A DNA stretch of 64,000 bases from Streptomyces longispororuber (GCF_024448165.1 NZ_JAMOLN010000030.1:1-64000), one strand, 5' to 3'. Counted from the stretch's first letter, positions 42,493 to 51,355 are shown. The notes: generated by a model not told the origin, from the letters alone. A program made the numbers and translations.

Positions 42493-43938
42493 ATGGACGC
42501 TCCGACCACTACGTCGGCCGATTCCGGTTCGGACGAAGGCGGCGGCTGGTTCATGCCGCGCACCACGCCGGCCCCGGATCCGACCACCAGCGGCGCAGGT
42601 CAAGAAGCCACGGACGGCCGCCGGATCACCCCCATACGCCCTGTCGGCCGCCCCGCACCGGCACCGGTCCCCACAGCGGACGCCCAGCAAGAGGGCCGAA
42701 TACCGCAGCCCCGCACCCACCAGGAGCCGCCCGCCTCATCAGCGCGCGCCTGGACCCAGTACCCCGCCCTCGCCACCGGGCCCGTGGCCGACCCCCGTCC
42801 GCCCCGGCCGCCCCAGCCGACCGGTTCCCCTGACGCGATCCTGGTCCGCCGCACGATGGAGGAAGTCGGCCCCGTCGCCGACAAGGTCACCTCGTACTTC
42901 TACGCGCTGCTCTTCGTGCGCCACCCCGAGCTGCGCCAGCTCTTCCCCGCCGCGATGGACACCCAGCGCGACCGGCTCCTGCGGGCGCTGCTGACCGCGG
43001 CCGAGCACATCGACAACGAGGACGTGCTGGTCGCGTACCTGAAGAACCTCGGGCGCGGCCACCGCAAGTACGGCACCCAGGCCGAGCACTACCCGGCCGT
43101 CGGTGAGTGCCTCATCGCGGCGCTCACCCGGTACGCCACGACCACGTGGGACGCGGAGACCGAGGCCGCCTGGGTCCGCACGTACACGACGATCTCGCAG
43201 GTGATGATCGACGCGGCGGCCGTGGACGAGCTGACGGCCCCCGCCTGGTGGATGGCCGAGGTCGTCTCGCACGATCTGCGCACCCCTGACATCGCTGTCG
43301 TCACCGTCCGGCCCGACCAGCCCTATCCCTTTCTCGCCGGGCAGTACACGACGCTGGAGACGCCGTGGTGGCCGCGGATCTGGCGCCACTACTCGTTCGC
43401 GTCGGCGGCCCGGTCCGACGGGCTGCTCTCGTTCCACGTGAAGGCGGTCTCCGCGGGCTGGGTCTCCAACGCCCTGGTGCACCACGCCCGCCCCGGAGAC
43501 GTCCTGCGGCTCGGCCCGCCCGCCGGCTCCATGACGGTGGACCACAGCAGCGACAGCGGTCTCCTCTGCCTGGGCGGCGGCACCGGAATCGCCCCCATCA
43601 AGGCACTCGTCGAGGACGTCGCCGAGCACGGCGCGCGGCGCCCGGTCGAGGTGTTCTACGGCGCCCGCACCGATCACGACCTGTACGACATCGACACGAT
43701 GCTGAGGCTCCAGCAGAGCCACCCCTGGCTCTCGGTCCGGCCGGTCATCGACCAGCGGGCCCATCTCCATCTGCCGGACGCGGTACGGGAGTACGGCCCC
43801 TGGAACGAGTACGACGCCTATCTCTCGGGGCCGCCCGGAATGATCCGCAGCGGGGTCGACGCGCTGCGGGCCGTCGGCATCCCCGGCAACCGCATCCGGC
43901 ACGACTCGGTGGAGGAACTCGTCGGGGCCGGCGACTGA
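42493..43938 (+). CDS. Flavohemoglobin-like protein with long N-terminal extension
   Basis: A 481-residue protein. Residues 1-114 are Pro/Ala/Thr-rich and disordered. Residues 115-245 are a globin domain: FYALLFVRHPELRQLFP, then LGRGHRKYGTQ with the probable proximal histidine (about 190). Residues 250-480 are a ferredoxin-reductase-like FAD/NAD module with the FAD motif RHYSFASA (about 299) and the NAD motif GGGTGIAPIKAL (about 361). Such proteins detoxify nitric oxide or act as oxygen-dependent oxidoreductases. ATG 42493 has GAGG six bases upstream. The extension is unlike classic Hmp, which begins with the globin. Confidence 0.82.
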   Translation: MDAPTTTSADSGSDEGGGWFMPRTTPAPDPTTSGAGQEATDGRRITPIRPVGRPAPAPVPTADAQQEGRIPQPRTHQEPPASSARAWTQYPALATGPVADPRPPRPPQPTGSPDAILVRRTMEEVGPVADKVTSYFYALLFVRHPELRQLFPAAMDTQRDRLLRALLTAAEHIDNEDVLVAYLKNLGRGHRKYGTQAEHYPAVGECLIAALTRYATTTWDAETEAAWVRTYTTISQVMIDAAAVDELTAPAWWMAEVVSHDLRTPDIAVVTVRPDQPYPFLAGQYTTLETPWWPRIWRHYSFASAARSDGLLSFHVKAVSAGWVSNALVHHARPGDVLRLGPPAGSMTVDHSSDSGLLCLGGGTGIAPIKALVEDVAEHGARRPVEVFYGARTDHDLYDIDTMLRLQQSHPWLSVRPVIDQRAHLHLPDAVREYGPWNEYDAYLSGPPGMIRSGVDALRAVGIPGNRIRHDSVEELVGAGD

Positions 43939-44011
43939 GCCAAGCACGGACCACGTACGGACCACGTACGCATCGCGTACCCGCCGCACGACGCCTCCTG
44001 CGGGGAGGGGC

Positions 44012-44494
44012 TCAGCCCAGATCGGGTGCGTGCATCGCCCGTACACCCTCGATGTTGCCGTCCAGATAGTGCCGCAGCGACAGCGGCACCAGATGGACCG
44101 AGGCGATGCCGACGCGGGTGAACGGCACCCGGACGATCTCGTACTCGCCGCACGGCTCGTCGATCTCGGGGCCGTGCCGCTGGTCGAGGTCCATCGACTC
44201 CAGACGGCAGACGAAGAAGTGCTGGACCTTCACGCCGGTCGCGCCGCCGTCCTCGCCGATGTGCTCGACGGTGTCCACGAAGCAGGGCACCACATCGACG
44301 ATCTTGGCGCCTAGTTCTTCGTGCACTTCACGGTGGAGGGCGTCCACGACAGTCGTGTCCTCCGGCTCGACGCCACCACCGGGCGTCAGCCAGTACGGAT
44401 CGATGCCGGGCTTGGTCCGCTTGATCAGGATCAGGTCGTCGCCGTCGAGCAGGACGGCGCGTGCGGTGCGCTTGACCACGGGTCGGACGGTCAT
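44012..44494 (-). CDS. Nudix hydrolase
   Basis: A 160-residue Nudix protein with the 23-residue box from about 38 to 60: GGGVEPEDTTVVDALHREV continuing HEELGA, matching GX5EX7REUXEEXGU. It opens VVKRTARAVLLDGDDLILIKR. The substrate (nucleoside diphosphate derivative) cannot be deduced. The start ATG 44494 has no Shine-Dalgarno, and a one-mismatch parS lies 22 bases upstream. It converges with the flavohemoglobin gene. Confidence 0.88.
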   Translation of the reverse strand: MTVRPVVKRTARAVLLDGDDLILIKRTKPGIDPYWLTPGGGVEPEDTTVVDALHREVHEELGAKIVDVVPCFVDTVEHIGEDGGATGVKVQHFFVCRLESMDLDQRHGPEIDEPCGEYEIVRVPFTRVGIASVHLVPLSLRHYLDGNIEGVRAMHAPDLG

Positions 44495-44515
44495 GGGAGA
44501 AATGTGGCCCGGCTG

Positions 44516-44529
44516 GTTCCACGTGAAAC
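44516..44529. promoter_or_regulatory. One-mismatch parS-like site
   Basis: GTTCCACGTGAAAC between the Nudix start and the end of the LysR gene; one base from the parS consensus, the same change as at 36973. Confidence 0.6.
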
Positions 44530-44553
44530 ATTCCGCACCGACGACGCTCCCCC

Positions 44554-45459
44554 TCATGACCAGTCGACAGCAGCGCGCAGCAGCCACTCGTGCGCCCGCG
44601 CGATGTGCGGCAGGGCGAGTGTGCCGGTGCGTACGACCAAGAAGTACGTGCGCAGCGGAGGCACGGGCGGGTCGAGCAGCGCCACGATCTCCCCGCGGTC
44701 CAGGGCCGGAGCGCACAGATAGCGCGGCAGGACGGCGAGCCCCGCCCCCGCGATCACACAGGACAGCACCGCGCGTAGATCCGGCACGACGACCGTGCCC
44801 GAGACCGCGGGCCGGGAGTCGAAGACCGCGGTCCAGTACCGGGCCACCAGCGGCAGCGACTCATGGACCTCGACCACCGGGAACTTCTCCAGCGAGGGCG
44901 CCGCGTCGCGGTGCAGCTTCCCTGAACCGATGCGAGCGGCCCAGCGCGGAGCGGCGACCAGGACGTGCTCCTCGTCGCAGAGCGGAGTCGCCGTGAGCAG
45001 GACGCCCCTCGGACGGGCCGTGGCGATGGCCAGATCGTGGTGTCCGGCGGCGAGGCCCTCCAGTGACTCCTCCGCCGTGCCGAACGAGGCGCGCAGGGCG
45101 ATGCTCTGGCCGTCGTAGCGCGTCAGTGCCGTGAGCGCGGGCAGGGCGCGCTCCGCAGTGAACTCAGGCGGCCCCGAGAGGTGCAGGGTGCGGACGGCCG
45201 ACTCCTCGTCGAGGCCGACCTCGGTGATCTCCACGAGGGCGTCGAGATGCGGGGCGGCCTTGTGCGCCAGCTCGTCGCCTATGGTCGTGGGGGTCACCCC
45301 GCGCGCCTGGCGCAGAAACAGAGGGCGGCCCAACTGCCGCTCCAGCGTGCGGATCTGGGACGTGACGGCCGGCTGCGAGAGACCGAGCAGGGCGGCGGCG
45401 CGCGTGAACGAACCGGCCCGATGCACCGTCACAAAGGTGCGCAGCAGGGCGATGTCCAT
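44554..45459 (-). CDS. LysR family transcriptional regulator
   Basis: A 301-residue LysR regulator. The N-terminal helix-turn-helix is MDIALLRTFVTVHRAGSFTR and AAALLGLSQPAVTSQIRTLE, followed by RQLGRPLFLRQARGVTPT. The remaining 210 residues are the effector-binding domain. No divergent target gene is present, so the regulon is not indicated by context. ATG 45459 is preceded by GGGAGGGAGGGG. An AT-rich promoter with -10 TATAGT (minus strand, 45498-45503) lies 40 bases upstream. Confidence 0.88.
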   Translation of the reverse strand: MDIALLRTFVTVHRAGSFTRAAALLGLSQPAVTSQIRTLERQLGRPLFLRQARGVTPTTIGDELAHKAAPHLDALVEITEVGLDEESAVRTLHLSGPPEFTAERALPALTALTRYDGQSIALRASFGTAEESLEGLAAGHHDLAIATARPRGVLLTATPLCDEEHVLVAAPRWAARIGSGKLHRDAAPSLEKFPVVEVHESLPLVARYWTAVFDSRPAVSGTVVVPDLRAVLSCVIAGAGLAVLPRYLCAPALDRGEIVALLDPPVPPLRTYFLVVRTGTLALPHIARAHEWLLRAAVDWS

Positions 45460-45497
45460 GGCGACGCCCCTCCCTCCCGGCTTCCGGGTCGGGCCCA

Positions 45498-45516
45498 ACT
45501 ATAAATATGTCGATAG
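45498..45516 (-). promoter_or_regulatory. AT-rich promoter/operator element upstream of lysR
   Basis: On the minus strand a TATAGT -10 hexamer (45498-45503) overlaps CTAT...ATAG inverted half-sites (45499-45502 and 45513-45516), a possible autoregulatory LysR box. The AT content stands out in this genome. Confidence 0.4.
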
Positions 45517-45594
45517 GTCTCTGTCGCTACCGTGATTGGACACTGACACAGAGTCAACTAGCCTTGTTTGCGCGGTTCTTCGCGCGCAGAACCG

Positions 45595-45633
45595 GGACGG
45601 TCCGAGCCACGAGGGGGGAGGCTCGGACCGTCC
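45595..45633. terminator. Terminator downstream of the gamma-lyase gene
   Basis: Perfect 14-bp arms (45595-45608 with 45620-45633) and an 11-base purine-rich loop, with GTTTTCC on the plus side. It separates the PLP-enzyme operon from lysR. Confidence 0.8.
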
Positions 45634-45651
45634 GTTTTCCGTAGCCCGGTA

Positions 45652-46797
45652 TTAGACGCCGGGTGAGATCGACTCATCCAGGGCCCGCAGGACGTCGGCC
45701 ACCAGGTCCTCGGGGTCCTCGGCGCCGGCCGAGAAGCGGATGAAGCCGGCCGAGACCGCGTCCCCGCCCCAGCGCCCGCGCCGCTCGGCGGTCGACCGGA
45801 CGCCACCAAAACTGGTCGCGTCGTCCACCAGCGTCAGGGCTTCGAGGAAACGCTCGGCGCGCTCCTGCGACGGCAGTTCGAAGGAGACGACGCAGCCGAA
45901 GCGCCGCATCTGACGCGCGGCGACGGCGTGCGCGGGATCGTCGGGAAGCCCCGGGTACCGCAGGCCCGTGACGCGTCCGCGCAGGGCCTCGGCCACCGCC
46001 AGGGCATTGGCGTCCTGCCGGTCGGCCCGCAGCGCCAGCGTGGCCAGCGAGCGGTGGGCGAGCCAGGCCTCCATCGGCCCGGGGATCGCCCCGACGATCT
46101 TGCGCCAGCGCCGCACCGAGGCCATCGCCTCCGCGTCCGCGCAGCTGACGTAGCCGAGCAGGATGTCCCCGTGCCCGGTGAGCTGCTTGGTGCCGCTGGC
46201 CACCGAGAAGTCCGCGCCGAGCTCCAGCGGGCGCTGCCCGAGCGGTGTCGCGAGGGTGTTGTCGACGGCGACCAGCGTTCCTCGTGCATGGGCGGCCTCC
46301 GCGAGCCGGCGGATGTCGCACACGTCGAGCCCGGGATTGGACGGCGACTCGATCCACAGCAGCCGCGCCCCGTCGAGGACGTCGAGCTGGGCGTCGCCCC
46401 CGGTCGGCGCCGTGCGCACCTCGATGCCGTACGCGGTGAGCTGGTCGCGGACGAGCGGGAAGACCTGGTAGCCGTCGGACGGCAGCACCACCGCGTCGCC
46501 CGCCCGCAGCTGCGAGAAGAGGACCGCGGAGATCGCCGCCATGCCGGAGGCGAAGGCCAGAGTCTGCACGCCGGACTGCCCCGGCGCCTCCAACTCGCCG
46601 ATGGCACGCTCGAGATGGGTCCACGTCGGGTTCTCATCGCGCCCGTACGTGTAGGGCCCTGCCACATCGCCGGGCAGGTGGAAGTGTGCCGCGAACACCG
46701 GCCCGGGCAGGGTCGGCTCGTTCCTGACCGGCTCGGGCAGACCCGCCCGGACCGCCCGTGTGCCGTCCCCCGCCCGCTCCGGCGACGCGTCCGTCAC
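45652..46797 (-). CDS. Cys/Met metabolism PLP-dependent enzyme (cystathionine gamma-lyase-like)
   Basis: A 381-residue fold-type I PLP enzyme. Family features are AFASGMAAISAVLFSQLRAG, the PLP-aspartate region LVAVDNTLATPLGQRPLELG and the Schiff-base lysine in SGTKQLTGHGDILLG (about residue 190), ending with GGVRSTAERRGRWG. The group includes cystathionine gamma-lyase and gamma-synthase; which reaction applies is not certain. The GTG start (46797) overlaps the ptpA stop by four bases, so the two are translationally coupled. Confidence 0.87.
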   Translation of the reverse strand: MTDASPERAGDGTRAVRAGLPEPVRNEPTLPGPVFAAHFHLPGDVAGPYTYGRDENPTWTHLERAIGELEAPGQSGVQTLAFASGMAAISAVLFSQLRAGDAVVLPSDGYQVFPLVRDQLTAYGIEVRTAPTGGDAQLDVLDGARLLWIESPSNPGLDVCDIRRLAEAAHARGTLVAVDNTLATPLGQRPLELGADFSVASGTKQLTGHGDILLGYVSCADAEAMASVRRWRKIVGAIPGPMEAWLAHRSLATLALRADRQDANALAVAEALRGRVTGLRYPGLPDDPAHAVAARQMRRFGCVVSFELPSQERAERFLEALTLVDDATSFGGVRSTAERRGRWGGDAVSAGFIRFSAGAEDPEDLVADVLRALDESISPGV

Positions 46798-47288
46798 GCG
46801 GCCCGCCCTGCCACGGCCGCGCGCACGGCGTCGAGCAGCCCGCCGCTCGCCGCCTCGACCATCCTCAGACACTCCTCGAAGCCCGCCGTGTCGCCGTAGT
46901 ACGGGTCGGGGACGTCCAGGTCGCCGTCGGTGGCAGCGGGGTCGTAGGAGCGCAGCAGACGGATCTTGTCCGCATCCTCGGGCAGCGCCGCCATCCGCCG
47001 CAGCGTCCGCTGGTGGCCGGTGTCGAGGGCGATGACCAGGTCGAGCCGGGAGAACCAGTCGCGACGGAACTGGCGGGCCGTGTGGTCGGAGGTGTATCCG
47101 CCCTCATCGAGGACGTGGACGGTGCGCGGGTCGGCGCCGTCGCCCTCGTGCCAGCCGTCCGTGCCCGCGCTGTCGACCTCGACGAGGCCGGAGAGACCGG
47201 CCTCCTCGACGCGGGCCCGGAAGACGTGCTCGGCCATGGGCGAACGGCAGATGTTGCCGGTGCAGACGAAGCAGACGCGGAAGGTCAT
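46794..47288 (-). CDS. ptpA: Low-molecular-weight protein tyrosine phosphatase PtpA
   Basis: A 164-residue LMW-PTP. The phosphate loop C-x5-R is CTGNICRS (C9-S16), and the general-acid loop DPYYGDTAGF lies near residue 127. In S. coelicolor the orthologue PtpA influences secondary metabolism when overexpressed. It is the middle gene of a minus-strand set with a holin-like membrane protein upstream (22-base gap) and the gamma-lyase downstream (overlap). Confidence 0.92.
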   Translation of the reverse strand: MTFRVCFVCTGNICRSPMAEHVFRARVEEAGLSGLVEVDSAGTDGWHEGDGADPRTVHVLDEGGYTSDHTARQFRRDWFSRLDLVIALDTGHQRTLRRMAALPEDADKIRLLRSYDPAATDGDLDVPDPYYGDTAGFEECLRMVEAASGGLLDAVRAAVAGRAA

Positions 47289-47310
47289 CGGAGGGGCTCC
47301 CGTCCCGGTC

Positions 47311-47688
47311 TCAGTCCTCGTCGGGCAGGACGACGTTCAGCGCCCAGGAGACGATCGAGATGATCAGGCCGCCGAGCACCGCGGTCCAGAAGCCGTCGAC
47401 GTGGAAGCTCAGGTCCAGCTTGTCGGCCAGCCACGAGGTCAGCAACAGCATCAGGGCGTTCACGATCAGCGTGATCAGACCCAGCGTGAGGATGAAGAGC
47501 GGGAAGGTGAGGACCTTCACGATCGGCTTCACGATGAAGTTGACCAGGCCGAAGATCAGCGCGACCAGGATCAGCGTGCCGATCTTCTTGCCCGTGCTGT
47601 CGCCGGTCAGCGTGATCTTGTCGAGCACCCAGACCGCGACGGCCAGGGCCCCCGCGTTGGCGATCGTCTTGACTACGAAATTCTTCAT
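47311..47688 (-). CDS. Phage-holin-like four-helix membrane protein (holin superfamily IV)
   Basis: A 125-residue membrane protein beginning MKNFVVKTIANAGALAVAVWVL, with four helices, including LILVALIFGLVNFIVKPIVKVL and LFILTLGLITLIVNALMLLLTSWL, and WTAVLGGLIISIVSWALNVVL. This is the mycobacterial 4-TM holin superfamily IV (PF04020), common in bacterial chromosomes outside prophages; function unknown. No Shine-Dalgarno is seen. It is divergent from the cupin gene. Confidence 0.82.
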   Translation of the reverse strand: MKNFVVKTIANAGALAVAVWVLDKITLTGDSTGKKIGTLILVALIFGLVNFIVKPIVKVLTFPLFILTLGLITLIVNALMLLLTSWLADKLDLSFHVDGFWTAVLGGLIISIVSWALNVVLPDED

Positions 47689-47747
47689 GTGTCTGATCGT
47701 GGCAGACGTGACTGGTGTTGAACGTGGACAGGGGCGGGCGAGCGGCG

Positions 47748-48065
47748 ATGAAGGCATTCCGGCTGGACGAGCTTGAGGCGGAACGGGCCGCCAACGACGG
47801 TGCGTATCTGCAGTTCCTGCGCGAGCGGAACATGTCGGTCGGCCTCTACGCGCTGAACGCGGGGGAGCACGACCCGCAGCAGCCGCACCAGCAGGACGAG
47901 GTGTACCTCGTGGTCAGCGGCCGTGCGTCGATCACGGTCGGCATGGAGACCACCCAGGTCGGCCGCGGCAGCGTGGTGTACGTGCCGGCCGGTGTCGCCC
48001 ACAAGTTCCACCACATCAGCGAGGATCTGAGGGTCCTGGTCGTCTTCTCCCCGCCCGAGGGCTGA
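47748..48065 (+). CDS. Small cupin-domain protein
   Basis: A 105-residue single-cupin protein. The metal-binding motif is in EHDPQQPHQQDEVYLVVSG (G-x-H-x-H-x-E pattern) and the second motif in VVYVPAGVAHKFHHI. Such proteins are small isomerases, dioxygenases or sensors; the substrate is not predictable. It stands alone, divergent from the holin-like gene. Confidence 0.85.
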   Translation: MKAFRLDELEAERAANDGAYLQFLRERNMSVGLYALNAGEHDPQQPHQQDEVYLVVSGRASITVGMETTQVGRGSVVYVPAGVAHKFHHISEDLRVLVVFSPPEG

Positions 48066-48211
48066 CACCGGACCCCGGGGTTCCCTAAGGGTCGGGTCAG
48101 GGGAGGACAAGGGATCGGCGGGCCCCATTCGGGCCCGCCGCGTGCCAGCATCGGGTGCAGGACGTCAGAAGAGTCCCGACCGGGACTCTCGTCAACGAAG
48201 GAGCGATGGCA

Positions 48212-48424
48212 GTGCGGGAGATATTCGCGGGCATGCCGTGGTGGGTGAAGTGGGTCGCGGTGCCGGTCATCGCCCTGGTCGTGTTCGGCGGGCTGATCGC
48301 CAGCGTCGTCGGCTTCGTGATCGGCCTGCTCTTCAAGATCCTGGTGTTCGCCGCACTCGTGGGCGGGCTCATCTATGTCGTACGGAAGTTCATGACGGGA
48401 TCGTCCTCGCGCAGCGACTGGTGA
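48212..48424 (+). CDS. DUF5326 family small membrane protein
   Basis: A 70-residue protein starting at GTG 48212 (VREIFAGMPWWVKWVAVPV), with two hydrophobic helices, VAVPVIALVVFGGLIASVVGFVIG and LLFKILVFAALVGGLIYVV, and a basic Ser-rich end. AAGGAG (48198-48203) is eight bases upstream, favouring this start over ATG 48206. It is conserved before ssgR in Streptomyces; function unknown. Confidence 0.8.
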   Translation: MREIFAGMPWWVKWVAVPVIALVVFGGLIASVVGFVIGLLFKILVFAALVGGLIYVVRKFMTGSSSRSDW

Positions 48425-48607
48425 GCGGCGGGGTGAACACACGTGCGGGCTCTGGTCGCCGCGTCGTGCGAAGGTTCGCACGACCGGGGGAAGTTTCCCT
48501 TCCGGGCCCGCACAAAGCGGTGGCCAAGGGTTAAAGTCCGGAATCCGACGGCTTCACCCCCGTGAGCCCCGGGTATGCGGGGGACCCATGCGCATCGGGA
48601 GTGAACC

Positions 48608-49384
48608 TTGGCCACGGCTGATCCCGCACCCGCCAGCCCCCAGACGCTCATCGGCTCGGTCCAGCGAGCGATGCGGCTGCTCGAGGCGGTCGCGTCGCAC
48701 GACGACGGGGCCCCCGCCAAGCAGCTCGCCCGGGAGGCCGGGCTCGCCCTCCCCACGGCGTACCACCTGCTGCGTACGCTCGCCCACGAGGGATACCTCC
48801 GCAAGGAGAACGGCGTCTTCGTGTTCGGCGAAGCGACCGAGCGGTTGAGCAGTAGCGGAGCGCAGCAGAAACGTCGCGGCATGATCATCGACGCGCTGCG
48901 GCACTGGCGCGACACCATCGGCGTCCCGATCTACTTCGCGGTCTACCGCGACGGCGAGATCGAGATCGTGGCCGTCGCCGACACTCCGGCCAATCCGGCC
49001 GTCGAGGAATGGGCCGACTTCCGCGAGACCGGCCATGCGCACGCCATCGGCCAGTGCCTGCTCTCCCAGCTCGACGAGGAGGCCCGCGTGGCCCACCTCG
49101 AACGCTATCCCGCCCGGTCCATCACGCCCTACTCGGTGCGTGACGACCGCTCACTGCTGCGCAAGCTGAGAGCCGTGGGACGGATGGAGCCCATCATCGA
49201 GCGGCAGGAGTACGCGCTCGGCACGGCCTGCGCCGCCTTCCCGCTCACGATCGGGTCGACCGCGGCGACCTTGGCCATTTCGCTCCCTACCCACCAGGCC
49301 GAGAAACTGCTTCCCGCCGCACGTCAGCTGCAGCAGGAGATCGGGAAGCTCGTAGGGACACTCGCCTTCTCTATCAGCATCTGA
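48608..49384 (+). CDS. ssgR: IclR family regulator SsgR
   Basis: A 258-residue IclR-type activator. The N-terminal winged helix (about 15-75) has LIGSVQRAMRLLEAVASHD, KQLAREAGLALPTAYHLLRTL and the wing HEGYLRKENGVFVFG; an effector domain follows. Its location 100 bases upstream of ssgA identifies it as SsgR, which activates ssgA and thereby sporulation in S. coelicolor. The TTG start at 48608 has GGGAG six bases upstream; no better start is present. Confidence 0.9.
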   Translation: MATADPAPASPQTLIGSVQRAMRLLEAVASHDDGAPAKQLAREAGLALPTAYHLLRTLAHEGYLRKENGVFVFGEATERLSSSGAQQKRRGMIIDALRHWRDTIGVPIYFAVYRDGEIEIVAVADTPANPAVEEWADFRETGHAHAIGQCLLSQLDEEARVAHLERYPARSITPYSVRDDRSLLRKLRAVGRMEPIIERQEYALGTACAAFPLTIGSTAATLAISLPTHQAEKLLPAARQLQQEIGKLVGTLAFSISI

Positions 49385-49484
49385 AAACTCACTCCTTGTG
49401 ATCCTCCGTGTACGTTGAGCAAGATGCCAGCAGTGTCAGGAAGGTCATTCCTGGCCAATCGACGGCAAGTTGACGGGGTAGGCG

Positions 49485-49952
49485 ATGCGCGAGTCGGTAC
49501 AAGCAGTTCAGGCAGAGGTCATGATGAGCTTCCTCGTCTCCGAGGAGCTCTCCTTCCGCATTCCGGTGGAGCTCCGGTACGAGTCCACCGATCCGTACGC
49601 CGTGCGGCTGACCTTCCATCTCCCCGGGGACGCGCCCGTCACCTGGGCGTTCGGCAGGGAGCTCCTCGTGGACGGGGTCAACGGGGCGGCAGGCGACGGC
49701 GACGTACGCGTCTCTCCGGTGGAGCTCGCGGGGGGCGGCGGCGCCGGAGAGATGCCGGGCGAGGTGCACATCCGGCTCCAGGTCGGCCATGACCAGGCGC
49801 TGTTCCGGGCCGGAGTGGCCCCGATCATCGCCTTCCTCGACCGCACGGACAAGCTCGTCCCGCTCGGTCAGGAGCAGGCCCTCGCGGACTTCGAGGCCGA
49901 TCTCGACCAGGCACTGGACCGGATCCTGGCCGAGGAGCAGAGCGCGGGCTGA
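49485..49952 (+). CDS. ssgA: Sporulation and cell division protein SsgA
   Basis: A 155-residue SALP-family protein with the SsgA hallmark MSFLVSEELSFRIPVELRYE, the core YAVRLTFHLPGDAPVTWAFG and the C-terminal LDRTDKLVPLGQEQALADF and RILAEEQ segments. SsgA marks future septum sites and recruits SsgB and then FtsZ in aerial hyphae. The start is ATG 49485 (MRESVQAVQAEVMMSF) or ATG 49524. A Gly-rich insertion (ELAGGGGAGEMPGEV) in the middle makes it longer than usual. Transcription is expected to need SsgR. Confidence 0.93.
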   Translation: MRESVQAVQAEVMMSFLVSEELSFRIPVELRYESTDPYAVRLTFHLPGDAPVTWAFGRELLVDGVNGAAGDGDVRVSPVELAGGGGAGEMPGEVHIRLQVGHDQALFRAGVAPIIAFLDRTDKLVPLGQEQALADFEADLDQALDRILAEEQSAG

Positions 49953-50023
49953 CCCCCCGTCGGACGGTACGACAAGAGGCGTAACGCTTCAGCAGCGCGG
50001 TGCACCCGAGCAGTTCCGCGCAC

Positions 50024-51355
50024 TCAGCGCTTACGCCGTCGGCCTCTGCCCGTACGCACCGGAGCGGCCTGCACGGGCCCGTGGGACCCCGGGCGGTCGG
50101 CGGAGACCACCAGGGCGGCCAGCGCGGTCGTCACCGGCACAGAGGCCACCAGGCCGATCGAGCCGACCAGCGTGCGCACGATCTCCTCGGCCACCAGCTC
50201 GCTGTTGGCCACGTCGAGCACGCCGCTCTGCGCGATCGAGAAGAGCAGCAGCAGCGGCAGCGCCGCGCCCGCGTACGCGAGCACCAGGGTGTTGACGACG
50301 GACGCGATGTGGTCGCGGCCGATCCTGATGCCCGCCCGGTACAGGCCGCGCCAGCCCATCGTCGGGTTGGCCTCGTGCAGCTCCCACACCGCCGACGTCT
50401 GCGTGACCGTCACGTCGTCGAGCACACCGAGGGAGCCGATGATGACGCCCGCGAGCAGCAGACCGCTCATGTCGATGTCGGGGTACAGGCCGTGGATCAG
50501 GCCGGTGCTGTCGTCGGTGTTGCCGGTCAGCGCGGCCCAGCCGATGAACAGCGAGCCCAACAGGCCGATCAGCAGCAGCGATACGAGCGTGCCGAGCACC
50601 GCGACGGAGGTTCTGGCCGACAGGCCGTGGCACATGTAGAGCGCGATCAACATGATGGCGCTCGCTCCGACGACCGCCACCACCAGGGGATTCGAGCCCT
50701 GGAGGATCGCGGGCAGGATGAAGAAGGTCAGGACGAGGAAGCTGACCGCGAGCGCGACCAGCGCCATGAGGCCCCTCAGCCGGCCCACCACGACCACGGC
50801 CAGGGCGAAGATCCCGGCCAGCAACGCCATGGGGATCTTCCGGTTCACATCGGTGACGGAGTACTGCAGGTTCTCCGGGGCGTCGGGCGCGTAGGCGACG
50901 ATCACCTTCTGGCCCTCGTGCAACTGCCGCGGTGAGTCCGGCTGCACGATCTCCGTGAACGTACGGCCCTTGTCCTTGCCGGTGTCGATGCGGATCGTCG
51001 CGTTCTCGCAGGTGCCGCTGGGCTGGTCCGTGCCGGCGGAGCCCTCGGCGGTGGTGGGGTCGCCGGCCTGGTTGCCCCCCGAGGCGTTCACGGACTTGCA
51101 GTCGACCTTCTCGACCTTCGTGACCGTGGCCTGCTGCGTCTGGCGGTCGAAGCCGACTCCGGTGCGCTCGTGCGCCGGTGCGCCACCCGGCCACAGCACC
51201 GCGAGCCCCACGACGACCGCGACGGAGAAGGGGATCAGGACCGCTGCGATGACCTTGCGCAGATGCTGAGAGACGGGCGCCGCGGGCCCGTGGCTGTGGG
51301 AGTGCCCATGAGGAGGATGGGACGGCGGGGGCGGGGGCTGCTGCGTGGTGGTCAC
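50024..51355 (-). CDS. YibE/F-like membrane protein
   Basis: A 443-residue polytopic protein. A His/Pro-rich cytoplasmic N-terminus (HPPHGHSHSHGP, possible metal binding) leads to a first helix, an extracytoplasmic domain of about 130 residues with two Cys, and then seven or more helices. The YibE/F family segment is IIGSLGVLDDVTVTQTSAVW, followed by LYRAGIRIGRDHIASVVNTLVLAYAG. The function of the family is not established. It is divergent from thiC and converges with ssgA. Confidence 0.82.
   Translation of the reverse strand: MTTTQQPPPPPSHPPHGHSHSHGPAAPVSQHLRKVIAAVLIPFSVAVVVGLAVLWPGGAPAHERTGVGFDRQTQQATVTKVEKVDCKSVNASGGNQAGDPTTAEGSAGTDQPSGTCENATIRIDTGKDKGRTFTEIVQPDSPRQLHEGQKVIVAYAPDAPENLQYSVTDVNRKIPMALLAGIFALAVVVVGRLRGLMALVALAVSFLVLTFFILPAILQGSNPLVVAVVGASAIMLIALYMCHGLSARTSVAVLGTLVSLLLIGLLGSLFIGWAALTGNTDDSTGLIHGLYPDIDMSGLLLAGVIIGSLGVLDDVTVTQTSAVWELHEANPTMGWRGLYRAGIRIGRDHIASVVNTLVLAYAGAALPLLLLFSIAQSGVLDVANSELVAEEIVRTLVGSIGLVASVPVTTALAALVVSADRPGSHGPVQAAPVRTGRGRRRKR

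Noticed and set aside
43431-43444. GTTCCACGTGAAGG in the flavohemoglobin gene as a parS
   Set aside because: Three mismatches to GTTTCACGTGAAAC; likely chance in coding sequence.
47311-47688. Holin-like gene as a sign of a prophage
   Set aside because: The family is a common chromosomal membrane protein group and no other phage genes, attachment sites or integrase are nearby.
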